Assembly: GCF_017874215.1 (NCBI RefSeq)
Contig: NZ_JAGGLB010000013.1
Coordinates: forward strand, 62,001-126,000
Length of the DNA stretch: 64,000 nucleotides
Direction of reading: 5' to 3'
From: Paenibacillus eucommiae
Lineage (GTDB): Bacteria; Bacillota; Bacilli; Paenibacillales; NBRC-103111
Shown here: positions 7,953 through 16,147 of the stretch, piece after piece
Layout: each line of letters starts with the position of its first letter
Numbering within the stretch: the stretch's first letter is position 1
Translations under genes and position numbers: made by a program
Notes under the pieces: generated by a model
What the model was told of the DNA's origin: nothing
Databases searched by the model: none
What the model saw: only the letters and a program-made list of their open reading frames with translations

Positions 7953-8750
7953 ATGGCTTTTACCATAAATAATCTCAAGGAAAACAGCAATGTTGTCATT
8001 AAAGAAACCCTCGGCGGGTTTAGCATACTCGAGTATATCGAGGATCTGAGCTGCACCACAATTGCGGACGCAGAATCCAATTATTTCATGAGCAGAAGCA
8101 ATATGCGCAAAAAGCAGCTTATGATTGAGCTGAACAGCAATGAGATTATGATGAGTGCAGGAGCGATGCAGTATATCGCTGGCAGCATTGAAATGACCTC
8201 AGGTGTAAAAGGCGTAGGTGGATTGATGCGAAATCTGGTAGCCGGTGCCGTTACTGGAACAAGTGCAATTAAGCCTGTCTACAAAGGCACGGGTACCATT
8301 ATGCTGGAGCCCACTTATAAATATTTATGGTTAATTAATGTCGATGATGATCACATTGTCGTCGAGGACGGCATGTTCTTGGCTTGTGAAACGACACTGA
8401 CCGTATCCGTAAGCGCGCGAAAAAGCATCTCCTCTGCTGTACTTGGGAAAGAAGGTCTATTTAACTTGAGCGCCAAAGGGAAAGGCATCCTGGCCTTGGA
8501 AGCGCCTATTCCGTCTGAGGAAGCCGTCTTAGTTGAATTGAATAATGATGTGCTGAAGGTAGACGGTAACTTTGCACTTATGTGGTCGAATTCACTGGAT
8601 TTCACCGTTGAAAAATCAGGCAAATCCATGCTTGGCTCAGCTGTTTCCGGCGAAGGGCTGGTCAATGTGTACAGAGGCAGCGGAATGGTCTGGCTGGCTC
8701 CGCTAATGGACTACAAAACCGTCCCTACCCCGGGTAGCGCTAAACGATGA
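7953..8750 (+). CDS. AIM24 family protein
   Basis: A 265-residue soluble beta-rich protein of the AIM24/TIGR00266 type. Recognisable features are an early GGFSILEY strand, repeated Gly-rich turns (GVKGVGGLMRN; YKGTGTIMLEPT; YRGSGMVWLAP) and long alternating hydrophobic strands, as in the double beta-sandwich of the family. AIM24 was named for a yeast mitochondrial protein; the bacterial role is unknown. The ATG follows AGGAGG with 10 bases of spacing. It is a single-gene unit ending at a strong bidirectional terminator. Confidence 0.75.
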   Translation: MAFTINNLKENSNVVIKETLGGFSILEYIEDLSCTTIADAESNYFMSRSNMRKKQLMIELNSNEIMMSAGAMQYIAGSIEMTSGVKGVGGLMRNLVAGAVTGTSAIKPVYKGTGTIMLEPTYKYLWLINVDDDHIVVEDGMFLACETTLTVSVSARKSISSAVLGKEGLFNLSAKGKGILALEAPIPSEEAVLVELNNDVLKVDGNFALMWSNSLDFTVEKSGKSMLGSAVSGEGLVNVYRGSGMVWLAPLMDYKTVPTPGSAKR

Positions 8751-8814
8751 TGCGGAGAAACTAAAGAAGAATCAAAGCATGGCTTACTTCTGAGAACAAA
8801 CTTCCAAAATAAAA

Positions 8815-8871
8815 AAAACCGGCAAACACTGGCTGAGGAGTGATCCTGCAGCCAGGCGAGTTGCCGGTTTT
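8815..8871. terminator. bidirectional terminator
   Basis: Stem AAAACCGGCAA (8815-8825) pairs exactly with TTGCCGGTTTT (8861-8871), with an inner CTGGCTG.../...CAGCCAG hairpin. A and T runs on the two sides let it end both the AIM24 gene and the convergent cytochrome gene. Confidence 0.85.
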
Positions 8872-8880
8872 TTATGCTTT

Positions 8881-9228
8881 TCATTTTTTGGCAGATAGCC
8901 AGTCGGATAGGGCCCCTATTTCATCATCAGAAAGCTTGCCCTTGAAGTTCGGCATCGCTCCTTTTCCATTCGCCAGGATTGTCGCTATCTGGTCTTTGGA
9001 TAATTTGGCCCCAACGTTTTGCAGCTTCGGTCCCACTCCACCTTCAAGGCTGTTGCCGTGACAGCTCATACAGTTTTGTTTATACAAGGCCTGTGCATCG
9101 ACGGTTGAGGCTCCGCCGCCGGCAGCTGTGCCTCCTGGAGTAGCTGTTGGTGTATTCGTGCTGCTTTTCCCACATGCGGCAAGTGAGAAAACAAGCAGGA
9201 TGATGACACATGCGATATACCTTTTCAT
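8881..9228 (-). CDS. membrane-anchored cytochrome c lipoprotein (c551 type)
   Basis: A 115-residue lipoprotein. The signal peptide ends in the lipobox LAAC (Cys19), so the protein is tethered outside the cell membrane by lipid. A Thr/Gly/Ala-rich linker leads to a single class I cytochrome c domain with heme site CMSCH (53-57) and the distal ligand Met92 in GAMPNF. It is probably the electron acceptor for the dehydrogenase encoded divergently 150 bases away, passing electrons to a terminal oxidase. A paralogue lies at 36421-36798. Confidence 0.88.
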   Translation of the reverse strand: MKRYIACVIILLVFSLAACGKSSTNTPTATPGGTAAGGGASTVDAQALYKQNCMSCHGNSLEGGVGPKLQNVGAKLSKDQIATILANGKGAMPNFKGKLSDDEIGALSDWLSAKK

Positions 9229-9253
9229 CGATCTCTCTCCTTTAACTACACAA

Positions 9254-9267
9254 TTTTAAGCTTAAAA
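9254..9267. promoter_or_regulatory. palindrome in divergent cytochrome/dehydrogenase promoter region
   Basis: A perfect 14-base palindrome, TTTTAAGCTTAAAA, sits 26 bases upstream of the cytochrome gene start, in the control region shared with the divergent Tat operon. It could be an operator; no matching regulator gene is nearby. Confidence 0.3.
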
Positions 9268-9383
9268 TGTCCTTTTCCTTTTGTTCTCATACATAGGAAA
9301 TTTAGTCCAGAAAAACTACTTGCATAATGTGTGCAATGAATGCCCAATATAAGCAAAACATCCCATTACAAGGAGGACTGCAG

Positions 9384-10142
9384 ATGGCAGAACAGCATAC
9401 TAAGCAGCCGCCAGATGGTTCGCGGCGAAAGTTTTTAAAATATTCAGGAACTGCTATTGGGGGAGCTATAGTTGGAGGGGTGATCGGAGGTGCTTTCACC
9501 GGCGGTTTTCGCAAAAATCCAGCGGCTCCAGCACCTTCCGAGGTTCAGCCAGCAGCAGACTACAATCGGGCACCGATGTTTTTCAATCAAGCTCAGCTTC
9601 AGATGACAGAAGCAGCGGCCGAGCGTATTTTTCCGAAGGACGAGTTGGGCCCTGGAGCTACCGAACTAGGTGTTACCTTTTACATCGATCATCAAATGGC
9701 TAGCCCCTGGGGAATAAACTCCCGTGAGTATCGTTCAGGACCTTTCGTGAGAGGGGAAGTCACACAGGGAGATTACCAAAGCATTAGCCGCAATGAAGTA
9801 TTCACCATGGGCTTGGAAGCGATGGAGGAAGCCAGTCAGAAGAAATATACCAAATCGTTTATCGATTTAACGGATGAAGAAAAGGATGCCATCTTAAAAG
9901 CGCTTGAAAGCGGTGAAATTATGGTCGTCAACGGAGTGACAGGTAAAACCTTCTTTAATTTGCTTCGCCGGCTAACGATTGAAGGAGTCTATAGTGATCC
10001 ACTGTATGGGGGCAATAAGAATATGGAAGGCTGGAAAATGCGCAAATATCCTGGCAATCAAATGAGCTACACCGACATTATGGAAAAGGATCAGTTTGTC
10101 CTTATGGAGCCGCGCAGCCTGCGCGATCATTTTGCTCATTAA
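9384..10142 (+). CDS. gluconate 2-dehydrogenase subunit 3 family protein with Tat signal
   Basis: A 252-residue small subunit of a FAD-dependent dehydrogenase. A twin-arginine motif RRKFLK (14-19) is followed by a Gly-rich hydrophobic segment, so the folded complex is exported by the Tat pathway. In related complexes this subunit carries the only signal peptide and takes the catalytic GMC subunit with it. The ATG at 9384 follows AAGGAGG; an upstream in-frame start at 9327 lacks a ribosome site and would bury the Tat motif. The next gene, 54 bases on, encodes the GMC subunit. Confidence 0.87.
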   Translation: MAEQHTKQPPDGSRRKFLKYSGTAIGGAIVGGVIGGAFTGGFRKNPAAPAPSEVQPAADYNRAPMFFNQAQLQMTEAAAERIFPKDELGPGATELGVTFYIDHQMASPWGINSREYRSGPFVRGEVTQGDYQSISRNEVFTMGLEAMEEASQKKYTKSFIDLTDEEKDAILKALESGEIMVVNGVTGKTFFNLLRRLTIEGVYSDPLYGGNKNMEGWKMRKYPGNQMSYTDIMEKDQFVLMEPRSLRDHFAH

Positions 10143-10196
10143 TGAGGAACAAGGGGAACCCACCTAGGATCATTACAAAGGAAGTGAGGAAGTCGA

Positions 10197-11918
10197 ATGG
10201 CTACCAAAATGCAGAAAGTACCCGTCGTGATTGTCGGAATGGGGTGGCTTGGTGGCATCATTGCCGCTGAATTAACCAAGCAGGGCATCAAGGTTGTGGG
10301 ATTGGAACGGGGTAAGCCGCGGAGTACCAAAGACTATTACATGGTGCATGATGAACTCCGTTACGCCCAGCGGTATGATTTGATGCAGGATTTATCGAAG
10401 GACACCATAACGTTCCGCAATACGGAAAAAGTAGCCGCTGTACCTATGCGGGAATACGGCTCCTTCCTGATGGGCGAGGGTCTTGGCGGCGCAGGCATCC
10501 ATTGGAATGGACAAACCTACCGCTTCCTGCCCTACGATTTCGAAATCTACAGTAAAACAGTAGAACGATACGGCAAAGAAAAAATACCAGCCGGAATGAC
10601 CCTTCAAGACTGGGGCATCACCTATGATCAAATGGAGCCTTACTTTGATCAGTTCGAGAAAATGGCAGGAATATCAGGAGACCCGGATCAAAATCCGCTG
10701 GTCGGCAAGCGAACCAATCCTTTTCCTACGAAGCCGATGATTCGTACTCCAGTGATCAAGCTTTTTGAAGAAGCTTCTAAGCGCCTTGGCTACCATCCCT
10801 ATATGATGCCATCTGGCAATCTTTCTGAACAGTATACGAATCCTGACGGTATTACCAGGGCGGCCTGTCAATACTGCGGCTTCTGCGAGCGGTTTGGCTG
10901 TGAATATGGAGCAAAAGCAGATCCTGTAGTGACCGTGTTACCCGTAGCTCAAAATTCCGGTAATTTTGAACTGCGAACTTACTCCAATGTGATTCAAATT
11001 CTTAATGACGGAAAGAAGGCAAGCGGCGTCGTCTATGTGAATACGGTGACGGGAGAACAATTCGAACAGCCCGCTGATGTAGTCGTAATGGCCAGTTACG
11101 TATTCAGCAATACCAAGCTGCTGCTTACCTCCAAATTGGGCAAGCCTTACGATCCAGTTTCCGGAACGGGTGTCATCGGCAAGAATTATGCCTATCAGAC
11201 GAACGGGGGCGCGGCGACTGGTTTTTTTGATGATAAAGAATTTAACTTATATGCAGGAGCCGGATCGCTTGGCATGGAAGTTCCCGATTTCAACGGAGAC
11301 AATTTCGATCATCGCAATCTGAATTTCATCCATGGGGCGGGAATTCGTATCTCCCAAACAGGACTGCGGCCGATTGCCACAAACTCTGTCCCGCAAGGAA
11401 CGCCTTCTTGGGGCAAAGAATTCAAACAAAAGTCAATCAAATATGCGAATAGCATCCTGGCAGTCTCCCCGCAAGGCAGCAGCATGCCGTGGAAGCATCA
11501 TTATATCGACTTGGATCCCACCTATAAAGATGCTTTCGGACTTCCTCTGATGCGGGTAACCTTTGACTTTGAGGAACAAGATCGTCAAATGATCAAATTC
11601 ATTGCAGGGAAAGCTGCTGAGATTATGAAGGAAATGAAGCCCACCACGATGGGCTCAGCCGATCAACTCGGACCCTATAACATCGTCCCCTATCAATCCA
11701 CTCACAATACCGGAGGGGTGATCATGGGAGCTGATCCTTCCACTTCGGCAGTCAATTCGTATATGCAAATGTGGGATGCTGAGAACGTGTTCGTAGTAGG
11801 CGCTTCAGCCTTCCCCCATAATGGCGGCTATAATCCGACGGGTACGGTTGGAGCCCTATCCTACCGTGCGGCAGAAGGAATCAGTAAATACTTGAAGCAA
11901 GGCGGCATGCTGGTGTGA
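10197..11918 (+). CDS. GMC oxidoreductase, catalytic subunit of Tat-exported dehydrogenase
   Basis: A 573-residue FAD enzyme with no signal peptide of its own. The dinucleotide-binding GMGWLGG lies at residues 14-20. The C-terminal catalytic pair typical of gluconate and FAD-glucose dehydrogenases is present as His503 (STHNTGG) and Asn546 (GYNPTGT). An unusual Cys cluster, C-x2-C-x2-C-x4-C at 224-235, lies where FAD-glucose dehydrogenases bind a [3Fe-4S] cluster, so an electron relay to cytochrome c is likely. It oxidises a sugar, sugar acid or alcohol at the outer membrane face; the exact substrate is unknown. The operon continues with tatC and tatA. Confidence 0.88.
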   Translation: MATKMQKVPVVIVGMGWLGGIIAAELTKQGIKVVGLERGKPRSTKDYYMVHDELRYAQRYDLMQDLSKDTITFRNTEKVAAVPMREYGSFLMGEGLGGAGIHWNGQTYRFLPYDFEIYSKTVERYGKEKIPAGMTLQDWGITYDQMEPYFDQFEKMAGISGDPDQNPLVGKRTNPFPTKPMIRTPVIKLFEEASKRLGYHPYMMPSGNLSEQYTNPDGITRAACQYCGFCERFGCEYGAKADPVVTVLPVAQNSGNFELRTYSNVIQILNDGKKASGVVYVNTVTGEQFEQPADVVVMASYVFSNTKLLLTSKLGKPYDPVSGTGVIGKNYAYQTNGGAATGFFDDKEFNLYAGAGSLGMEVPDFNGDNFDHRNLNFIHGAGIRISQTGLRPIATNSVPQGTPSWGKEFKQKSIKYANSILAVSPQGSSMPWKHHYIDLDPTYKDAFGLPLMRVTFDFEEQDRQMIKFIAGKAAEIMKEMKPTTMGSADQLGPYNIVPYQSTHNTGGVIMGADPSTSAVNSYMQMWDAENVFVVGASAFPHNGGYNPTGTVGALSYRAAEGISKYLKQGGMLV

Positions 11919-11965
11919 GTTGGGCTTGAGTTGCTTGGATTGCTTGGGTTGCTTGAGTTGCTAAT
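11917..11965. repeat. degenerate 9-10 base tandem repeat
   Basis: Copies of TTGCTTGAGT / TTGCTTGGAT follow the GMC stop codon directly and fill the gap to the tatC ribosome site. Confidence 0.55.
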
Positions 11966-11988
11966 TTTTTACTAAGGGGGGATAAAGG

Positions 11989-12720
11989 ATGAAGCAAGAA
12001 GACTGGATCTTTCATTTGACAGAAGTCAGGAAGCGGGTACTGATCGTAGCTGGCTGGTTTATTGCGACGGCATGTGTCGGATTGTATGTATCGCCCCATA
12101 TCTTACGCTATATCAAAAACCAGCCTGCGGCAGGCGTAGTGGAGTGGAACGTATTCTCCTTCACGGATGGGCTGCTAATCTATATGAAATGTGCCTTCCT
12201 GTTCGCTCTGCTATTTACAGTGCCAGTTCTATTGTACCAGCTATGGGCATTCGTACGGCCGGGGCTTACCGAGGAAGAGGCGAAAAGCACCTTGCCTTAT
12301 ATACCGATAGCCTTTGCGCTTTTCTTGAGCGGGCTTTCGTTCAGCTACCTGGTTGTGTTCCCGATGATGCTTCGTTTCATGAAAAAAATGAATCACACCA
12401 TCGGCGCGGTTGAAACGTATGGCATCGACCGCTACTTTTCATTTCTGTTCGATATCGTATTCCCGATGGCTGTCGCCTTCGAGCTGCCTGTGGTGCTGCT
12501 GTTCTTAACCAAGATTGGCCTGCTTACGCCTGAACGCTTAAAGATGACGCGGAAATACGCCTATGTCGGCCTAGCGGTGGTGGGCTCATGCATTTCACCG
12601 CCGGATATCCTGTCCCACCTGTCGGTCACCATCCCTTTGATCCTGCTTTTTGAAATTAGTGTTTTCTTCTCGGGCAAGCAGTGGCGCACTATGCAGGAAG
12701 CACGACCAACAGTTGAGTAG
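11989..12720 (+). CDS. tatC: Sec-independent protein translocase TatC
   Basis: A 243-residue, six-helix membrane protein that receives twin-arginine signal peptides. Family features include the N-terminal HLTEVRKR (normally HLxELRxR), the SFTDGLLIYMKCAF segment after the first periplasmic loop, the FVRPGL(T)xEE motif, and the Phe-Glu in VAFELPVV. It is encoded directly after a Tat substrate pair and before tatA, and starts at an ATG behind AAGGGGGG. The placement implies a translocase dedicated to, or co-regulated with, the dehydrogenase. Confidence 0.93.
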   Translation: MKQEDWIFHLTEVRKRVLIVAGWFIATACVGLYVSPHILRYIKNQPAAGVVEWNVFSFTDGLLIYMKCAFLFALLFTVPVLLYQLWAFVRPGLTEEEAKSTLPYIPIAFALFLSGLSFSYLVVFPMMLRFMKKMNHTIGAVETYGIDRYFSFLFDIVFPMAVAFELPVVLLFLTKIGLLTPERLKMTRKYAYVGLAVVGSCISPPDILSHLSVTIPLILLFEISVFFSGKQWRTMQEARPTVE

Positions 12721-12761
12721 GTGAAACAAACAAATCCATCAAAAGAAAAGAGGTCATTCTC

Positions 12762-12962
12762 ATGTTAAACAATATTGGTGTGTCCGGTTTAGTTTTGATT
12801 CTGGCGATTGCCTTGATCCTCTTCGGGCCTTCTAAGCTGCCACAGCTTGGCCGGGCGTTCGGAGATACCCTCCGTGAATTTCGTAATTCTACCCGCGGCA
12901 TGGTAGAGGATAACGAGCAACCGGAGCAAGCTCCAACAAATGATGTAAAAAAACTACTGTAA
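12762..12962 (+). CDS. tatA: Sec-independent protein translocase TatA
   Basis: A 66-residue protein: one N-terminal membrane helix, the hinge FGPSKLPQLGRAFG, an amphipathic helix, then a short acidic tail. This is the TatA/TatE pattern that forms the transport pore; Gram-positive TatA proteins of this type serve both TatA and TatB roles. It lies 41 bases after tatC and ends the operon before a strong terminator. Confidence 0.92.
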   Translation: MLNNIGVSGLVLILAIALILFGPSKLPQLGRAFGDTLREFRNSTRGMVEDNEQPEQAPTNDVKKLL

Positions 12963-13045
12963 GCTTGATCTTGATCCTGAGCTTAAGCTTGAGTTAACTT
13001 GCAAGATATGAAGATACGAGAAAAGTATGGAGCAAAGCATAGCGA

Positions 13046-13077
13046 AAGAAGACCAGAACTAGCTCTGGTCTTCTTTT
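13046..13077 (+). terminator. terminator of the Tat dehydrogenase operon
   Basis: The stem AAAGAAGACCAGA pairs with TCTGGTCTTCTTT, with a 6-base loop and trailing T residues, 83 bases after tatA. Confidence 0.85.
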
Positions 13078-13187
13078 AATCTCTAATTATTCATTAGGGC
13101 GAACTTCGCCACTGCATTGCAATAAAGCAGTGAAGCGGAATATCATCCGTATTGTCACATCATGAAATTTGTAAGGGAGTACATATA

Positions 13188-13230
13188 TTCATTATAGTCA
13201 CTATCCCCTTACCTCAGGAACCAGAAGTCT
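13188..13230 (-). repeat. GGGATAGTGA motif repeat, copy 2
   Basis: On the minus strand it reads TTCCTGAGGTAAGGGGATAG followed by TGACTATAATGAAT, closely resembling the copies at 3068 and 42528. Confidence 0.55.
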
Positions 13231-13278
13231 TCCGGTTGTTCCGTTTAAGCTTTGCTTGTTTGCGCCCTGCTGCTGAAA

Positions 13279-13360
13279 GAGGAAATGGGTGTGGGTGGAA
13301 AAGCGGCAGCGTCCGCATTTATCTTTAACAGCGGTTGGAACCCATATCCATTTCCTCCTC
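13279..13360. repeat. long-hairpin repeat, copy 2 (short form)
   Basis: The arms GAGGAAATGGGTGTGGGTGG and CCCATATCCATTTCCTC pair around AGCGGCAGCGTCCGC...TTTAACAGCGG. The GATTTGTTCC inner stem seen in other copies is missing, so this is a shortened family member. The rest of 12963-13415 holds only the terminator and short AT-rich sequence. Confidence 0.65.
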
Positions 13361-13415
13361 ATGCACTATTTCACGAACAAGCTCCTCAAAGGAAACCACA
13401 AGACGTTGTTCTTTA

Positions 13416-14363
13416 TTAATTACAATCAGCAACAAGTGGTCCAGCAAGCTCTTCCAGGAAGAACAGCTTACCAGGAAGTGTAGGCATATAAGAGGACGGA
13501 ATCCAGCGGTCTGGACCGTATCTTAGTGTCATCCATAAGGAAAGACCCTGCCACTGCATACCTCTGCCGAAGATCCCGTCACAACCGCCGATAATGTAAT
13601 CCGACTGCAAGAAAAGTCCCGGTCCAACAGTGTTGGCCGTGCATGGCACTAATGTGGTACGGCTTTTGAAGCTGGTTACGGCATTTTGTTCAATCGTCAG
13701 CGGGTGCAGATGAGCTCCGATCCGGTAAGGCTGGCTCTTCCACTCCTCATCCGTAGCATAATCCTCAGCAAATTGAGGCTCCCAGAAAGCGATATGACAC
13801 ATCCGGCCAATACCGAAAACAGTAATCAGCTTTCCGCCCTCAGCTTTAATTTTTTGGATCTTTTCAGGATACGTTGGCAGGTTGTCCTTAGTGGCAAAAT
13901 TACGCTGCCCTTCCGGAACAGAAAGCTCCCCAAGCGGACCGTAGAAAGCGCCGCGCATAGCTTGTTGGAAGGATCCTGGATTATCGGCTGCAAGCGTATT
14001 GCCTTGATCGTCGCTCCATTCATCCATGTTGAAACCATGGACATGACTACAGCTTACGTTCCACTCACGAAGGAAGTAGACGGCCCATTTGTACATGCCC
14101 ATCGGGCCGACAGGAAGAATCATCGCCAATTGGATGCCTTCATCGCGGGCTTTTTTGATTTCAAGAGCTATTTCATGACCTAACATGACATCGAAGTCAT
14201 TTAGCTGTGTACATTTTACAGGCTGAAAATCCTTATTCCAAAAGCTTTGTCTTTCCAGAATAGCTTCCGGATCTTTCACACAATCATCAATTCTTTGCAA
14301 ATCCCATCCGGCTGGATAGAAATTTTCCAAGAGTGTTCCTTTTTTCGTACTCATGAAATCCAT
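13416..14363 (-). CDS. glucosamine-6-phosphate deaminase-like (NagB family) protein
   Basis: A 315-residue NagB/RpiA-fold protein, longer than usual NagB (about 240-270). The catalytic base region is kept as FNMDEW (D114). The ring-opening loop reads GIGRMCHIAFWEP (184-196): His190 and Glu195 are present, but the Asp-Gly that normally precedes the His is Met-Cys. It may therefore act on an open-chain, keto or otherwise altered amino sugar, or be an isomerase. It is the last of four same-strand genes (TIM-barrel isomerase, Gfo/Idh oxidoreductase, PIG-L deacetylase, this gene), so it probably releases ammonia or isomerises the product after deacetylation. Start behind AAGGAGTG. Confidence 0.75.
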   Translation of the reverse strand: MDFMSTKKGTLLENFYPAGWDLQRIDDCVKDPEAILERQSFWNKDFQPVKCTQLNDFDVMLGHEIALEIKKARDEGIQLAMILPVGPMGMYKWAVYFLREWNVSCSHVHGFNMDEWSDDQGNTLAADNPGSFQQAMRGAFYGPLGELSVPEGQRNFATKDNLPTYPEKIQKIKAEGGKLITVFGIGRMCHIAFWEPQFAEDYATDEEWKSQPYRIGAHLHPLTIEQNAVTSFKSRTTLVPCTANTVGPGLFLQSDYIIGGCDGIFGRGMQWQGLSLWMTLRYGPDRWIPSSYMPTLPGKLFFLEELAGPLVADCN

Positions 14364-14412
14364 AATCTATTCACACTCCTTGCTCTTATTTGCCTTTTAT
14401 TGTGGGCCAAAA

Positions 14413-15117
14413 TTAAGGAAGATAACGTTTCGTAGTCATTCTGTGCAAGCTTTGGCACATTCTAAAGCCCTCAGCATACTTAACACCTGATTGAAGGCCG
14501 CGGAAGCGGGAACAGCTTTTGACGAATTCAAGGAAATCAATGTCGTCATGCTCCTTAAGCCAAGCGATCTGGCTTTGATGAGCGTTCAGCATCTCCAGCT
14601 TAATATCCAGCGTATCCGTGATGTCTACATATTCAGTAGGCAAAAAGTTCACACCCGCCAGCGTGTCCATGTAGTAAATCGGCGCAATTTTGGCATATGC
14701 CGGAACGTCAGGAATCATATGGGGAACACTGGAGGAGAAGCTGGCATCGAACACCAATTTGCTGACCTCTTCATGATCGCTCATATAATCATCAGGATTG
14801 TGCGTGATAATAAAATCTGGTTTGGTTTCTCTAATCAGCGTGATCATCGCTTTTAACAAATCCTCGTTATCCGCACGTACATACAAATCAGGAACATCCA
14901 AATTCACAACCTTGGCCCCGATCAAGCGGCCTGAGGCTTGGGCCTCTTCAGCTCTGATTTGTTTCAACTCTTCAGGCTGGATAATGACATGTCCTTTGTT
15001 TCCGTTAGCGACATTGCACATAGTGACATTATGACCCAACTGGCTAAGCTTGGCAAGTGTTCCTCCACAGCCGATCTCCAAATCATCCGGATGGCAGCCA
15101 ATGGCTAATACGTTCAT
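14413..15117 (-). CDS. PIG-L family N-deacetylase
   Basis: A 234-residue zinc deacetylase of the LmbE/PIG-L family, which removes acetyl groups from N-acetylglucosamine-type substrates. The zinc motif HPDD (GCHPDDLEIGCGGTLA, residues about 8-23) and the later His in SDHEEVSKLV are intact. Bacillithiol and mycothiol deacetylases belong here, but the operon with a Gfo/Idh oxidoreductase and a NagB-like protein points to sugar breakdown. It starts 16 bases after the upstream stop, behind GAGAGGGTG. Confidence 0.85.
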   Translation of the reverse strand: MNVLAIGCHPDDLEIGCGGTLAKLSQLGHNVTMCNVANGNKGHVIIQPEELKQIRAEEAQASGRLIGAKVVNLDVPDLYVRADNEDLLKAMITLIRETKPDFIITHNPDDYMSDHEEVSKLVFDASFSSSVPHMIPDVPAYAKIAPIYYMDTLAGVNFLPTEYVDITDTLDIKLEMLNAHQSQIAWLKEHDDIDFLEFVKSCSRFRGLQSGVKYAEGFRMCQSLHRMTTKRYLP

Positions 15118-15133
15118 TCTCGGGCACCCTCTC

Positions 15134-16144
15134 TTAGGCCTGTTTGGCCGCTCTGATTTCTTCCAATACTAGCTTCATAGATTCGATTCCATCTTCTAGC
15201 GTCGCATTTTCAATAGTTTGGTTATTGCTCAAACGATCCAGGAAATACTGAATTTCATTGATGTATCCACCCAAACTGGAAATATTGCCGCCTGTGTCGC
15301 CTGCTTGCTGCTCCAAATCAGATTTCAATTCGGGAACAAGAACCTCACCATCATTTTTGTAAATGGACAGACTTGGCGATTTAGCACTGGAGAACACTAC
15401 TGTAGCTTCCTTGAACTTCACCCTGTACGCCATTTCAAAAGGAAAGCTGCCTGGATAATCCCAGCTCGCTTCCAACGATACAAGCTTGCCTGGATAGTGA
15501 TACTGGCTAAAAATATGCTCGATCGTATTGCCGCGTTCTGCTGTCTGGCTCGTTATCTTGTCCGGTGAACCAAGCAGGTAACGCACAAAATCAACATCGT
15601 GAACATGTAAATCAAGCGCTACGGAACCACTGCGGTTGATATCATGCAGCCATTCATCCCAAGCCCAGCCCGGTCTAGGACTTACTCTCGTAAATACGCC
15701 TGTCAGCAGCTCACCATATGTTTGGTTGTCTACCAGTTCCTTCAAATACTGATACTCGGTCCAGAAACGCAGACACTGTCCAACCATCACCTGAACACCA
15801 GTTTCGCTCTGGGTCTTGAGCAGCTCTGCCGCTTCCTCTTCATTTAGACAAACGGGCTTTTCGACCAGCACATTAAGCCCTTTCTTCATAGCTTGCAAAG
15901 CGTGAGCGGTATGAAGATAAGTAGGCAGGCAAATATCGACCGTATCCACATCAGCGCTTTCGATTAAAGCTTCACCTGAAGCAAATACAGCTGCGCCAAA
16001 TTTTGCAGCGAGCTCCTGCGCCCTTTTCAGATCAACATCAGCTACTGCAGTTACTTGAAAATCACTTTTCCCATTAAGAGCTTCATAGCACAGGGCATGG
16101 GTAGTACCCATAAACCCGGCTCCAATCAATCCGATTTTCACCAT
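15134..16144 (-). CDS. Gfo/Idh/MocA family oxidoreductase
   Basis: A 336-residue NAD(P)-dependent sugar or cyclitol dehydrogenase. The Rossmann motif GLIGAGFMGTTH is at residues 5-16 and the conserved EKPVCLN motif, with the catalytic Lys, lies near 94-100. The C-terminal alpha/beta domain contains the family segment DLHVHDVDFVRYLLG. With the adjacent TIM-barrel protein it may oxidise a glycoside at C3 so that the bond can be cleaved, as in known 3-keto-glycoside routes. It starts 3 bases after the upstream stop, with GAGGAATAG as ribosome site. Confidence 0.87.
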   Translation of the reverse strand: MVKIGLIGAGFMGTTHALCYEALNGKSDFQVTAVADVDLKRAQELAAKFGAAVFASGEALIESADVDTVDICLPTYLHTAHALQAMKKGLNVLVEKPVCLNEEEAAELLKTQSETGVQVMVGQCLRFWTEYQYLKELVDNQTYGELLTGVFTRVSPRPGWAWDEWLHDINRSGSVALDLHVHDVDFVRYLLGSPDKITSQTAERGNTIEHIFSQYHYPGKLVSLEASWDYPGSFPFEMAYRVKFKEATVVFSSAKSPSLSIYKNDGEVLVPELKSDLEQQAGDTGGNISSLGGYINEIQYFLDRLSNNQTIENATLEDGIESMKLVLEEIRAAKQA

Positions 16145-16147
16145 CGT

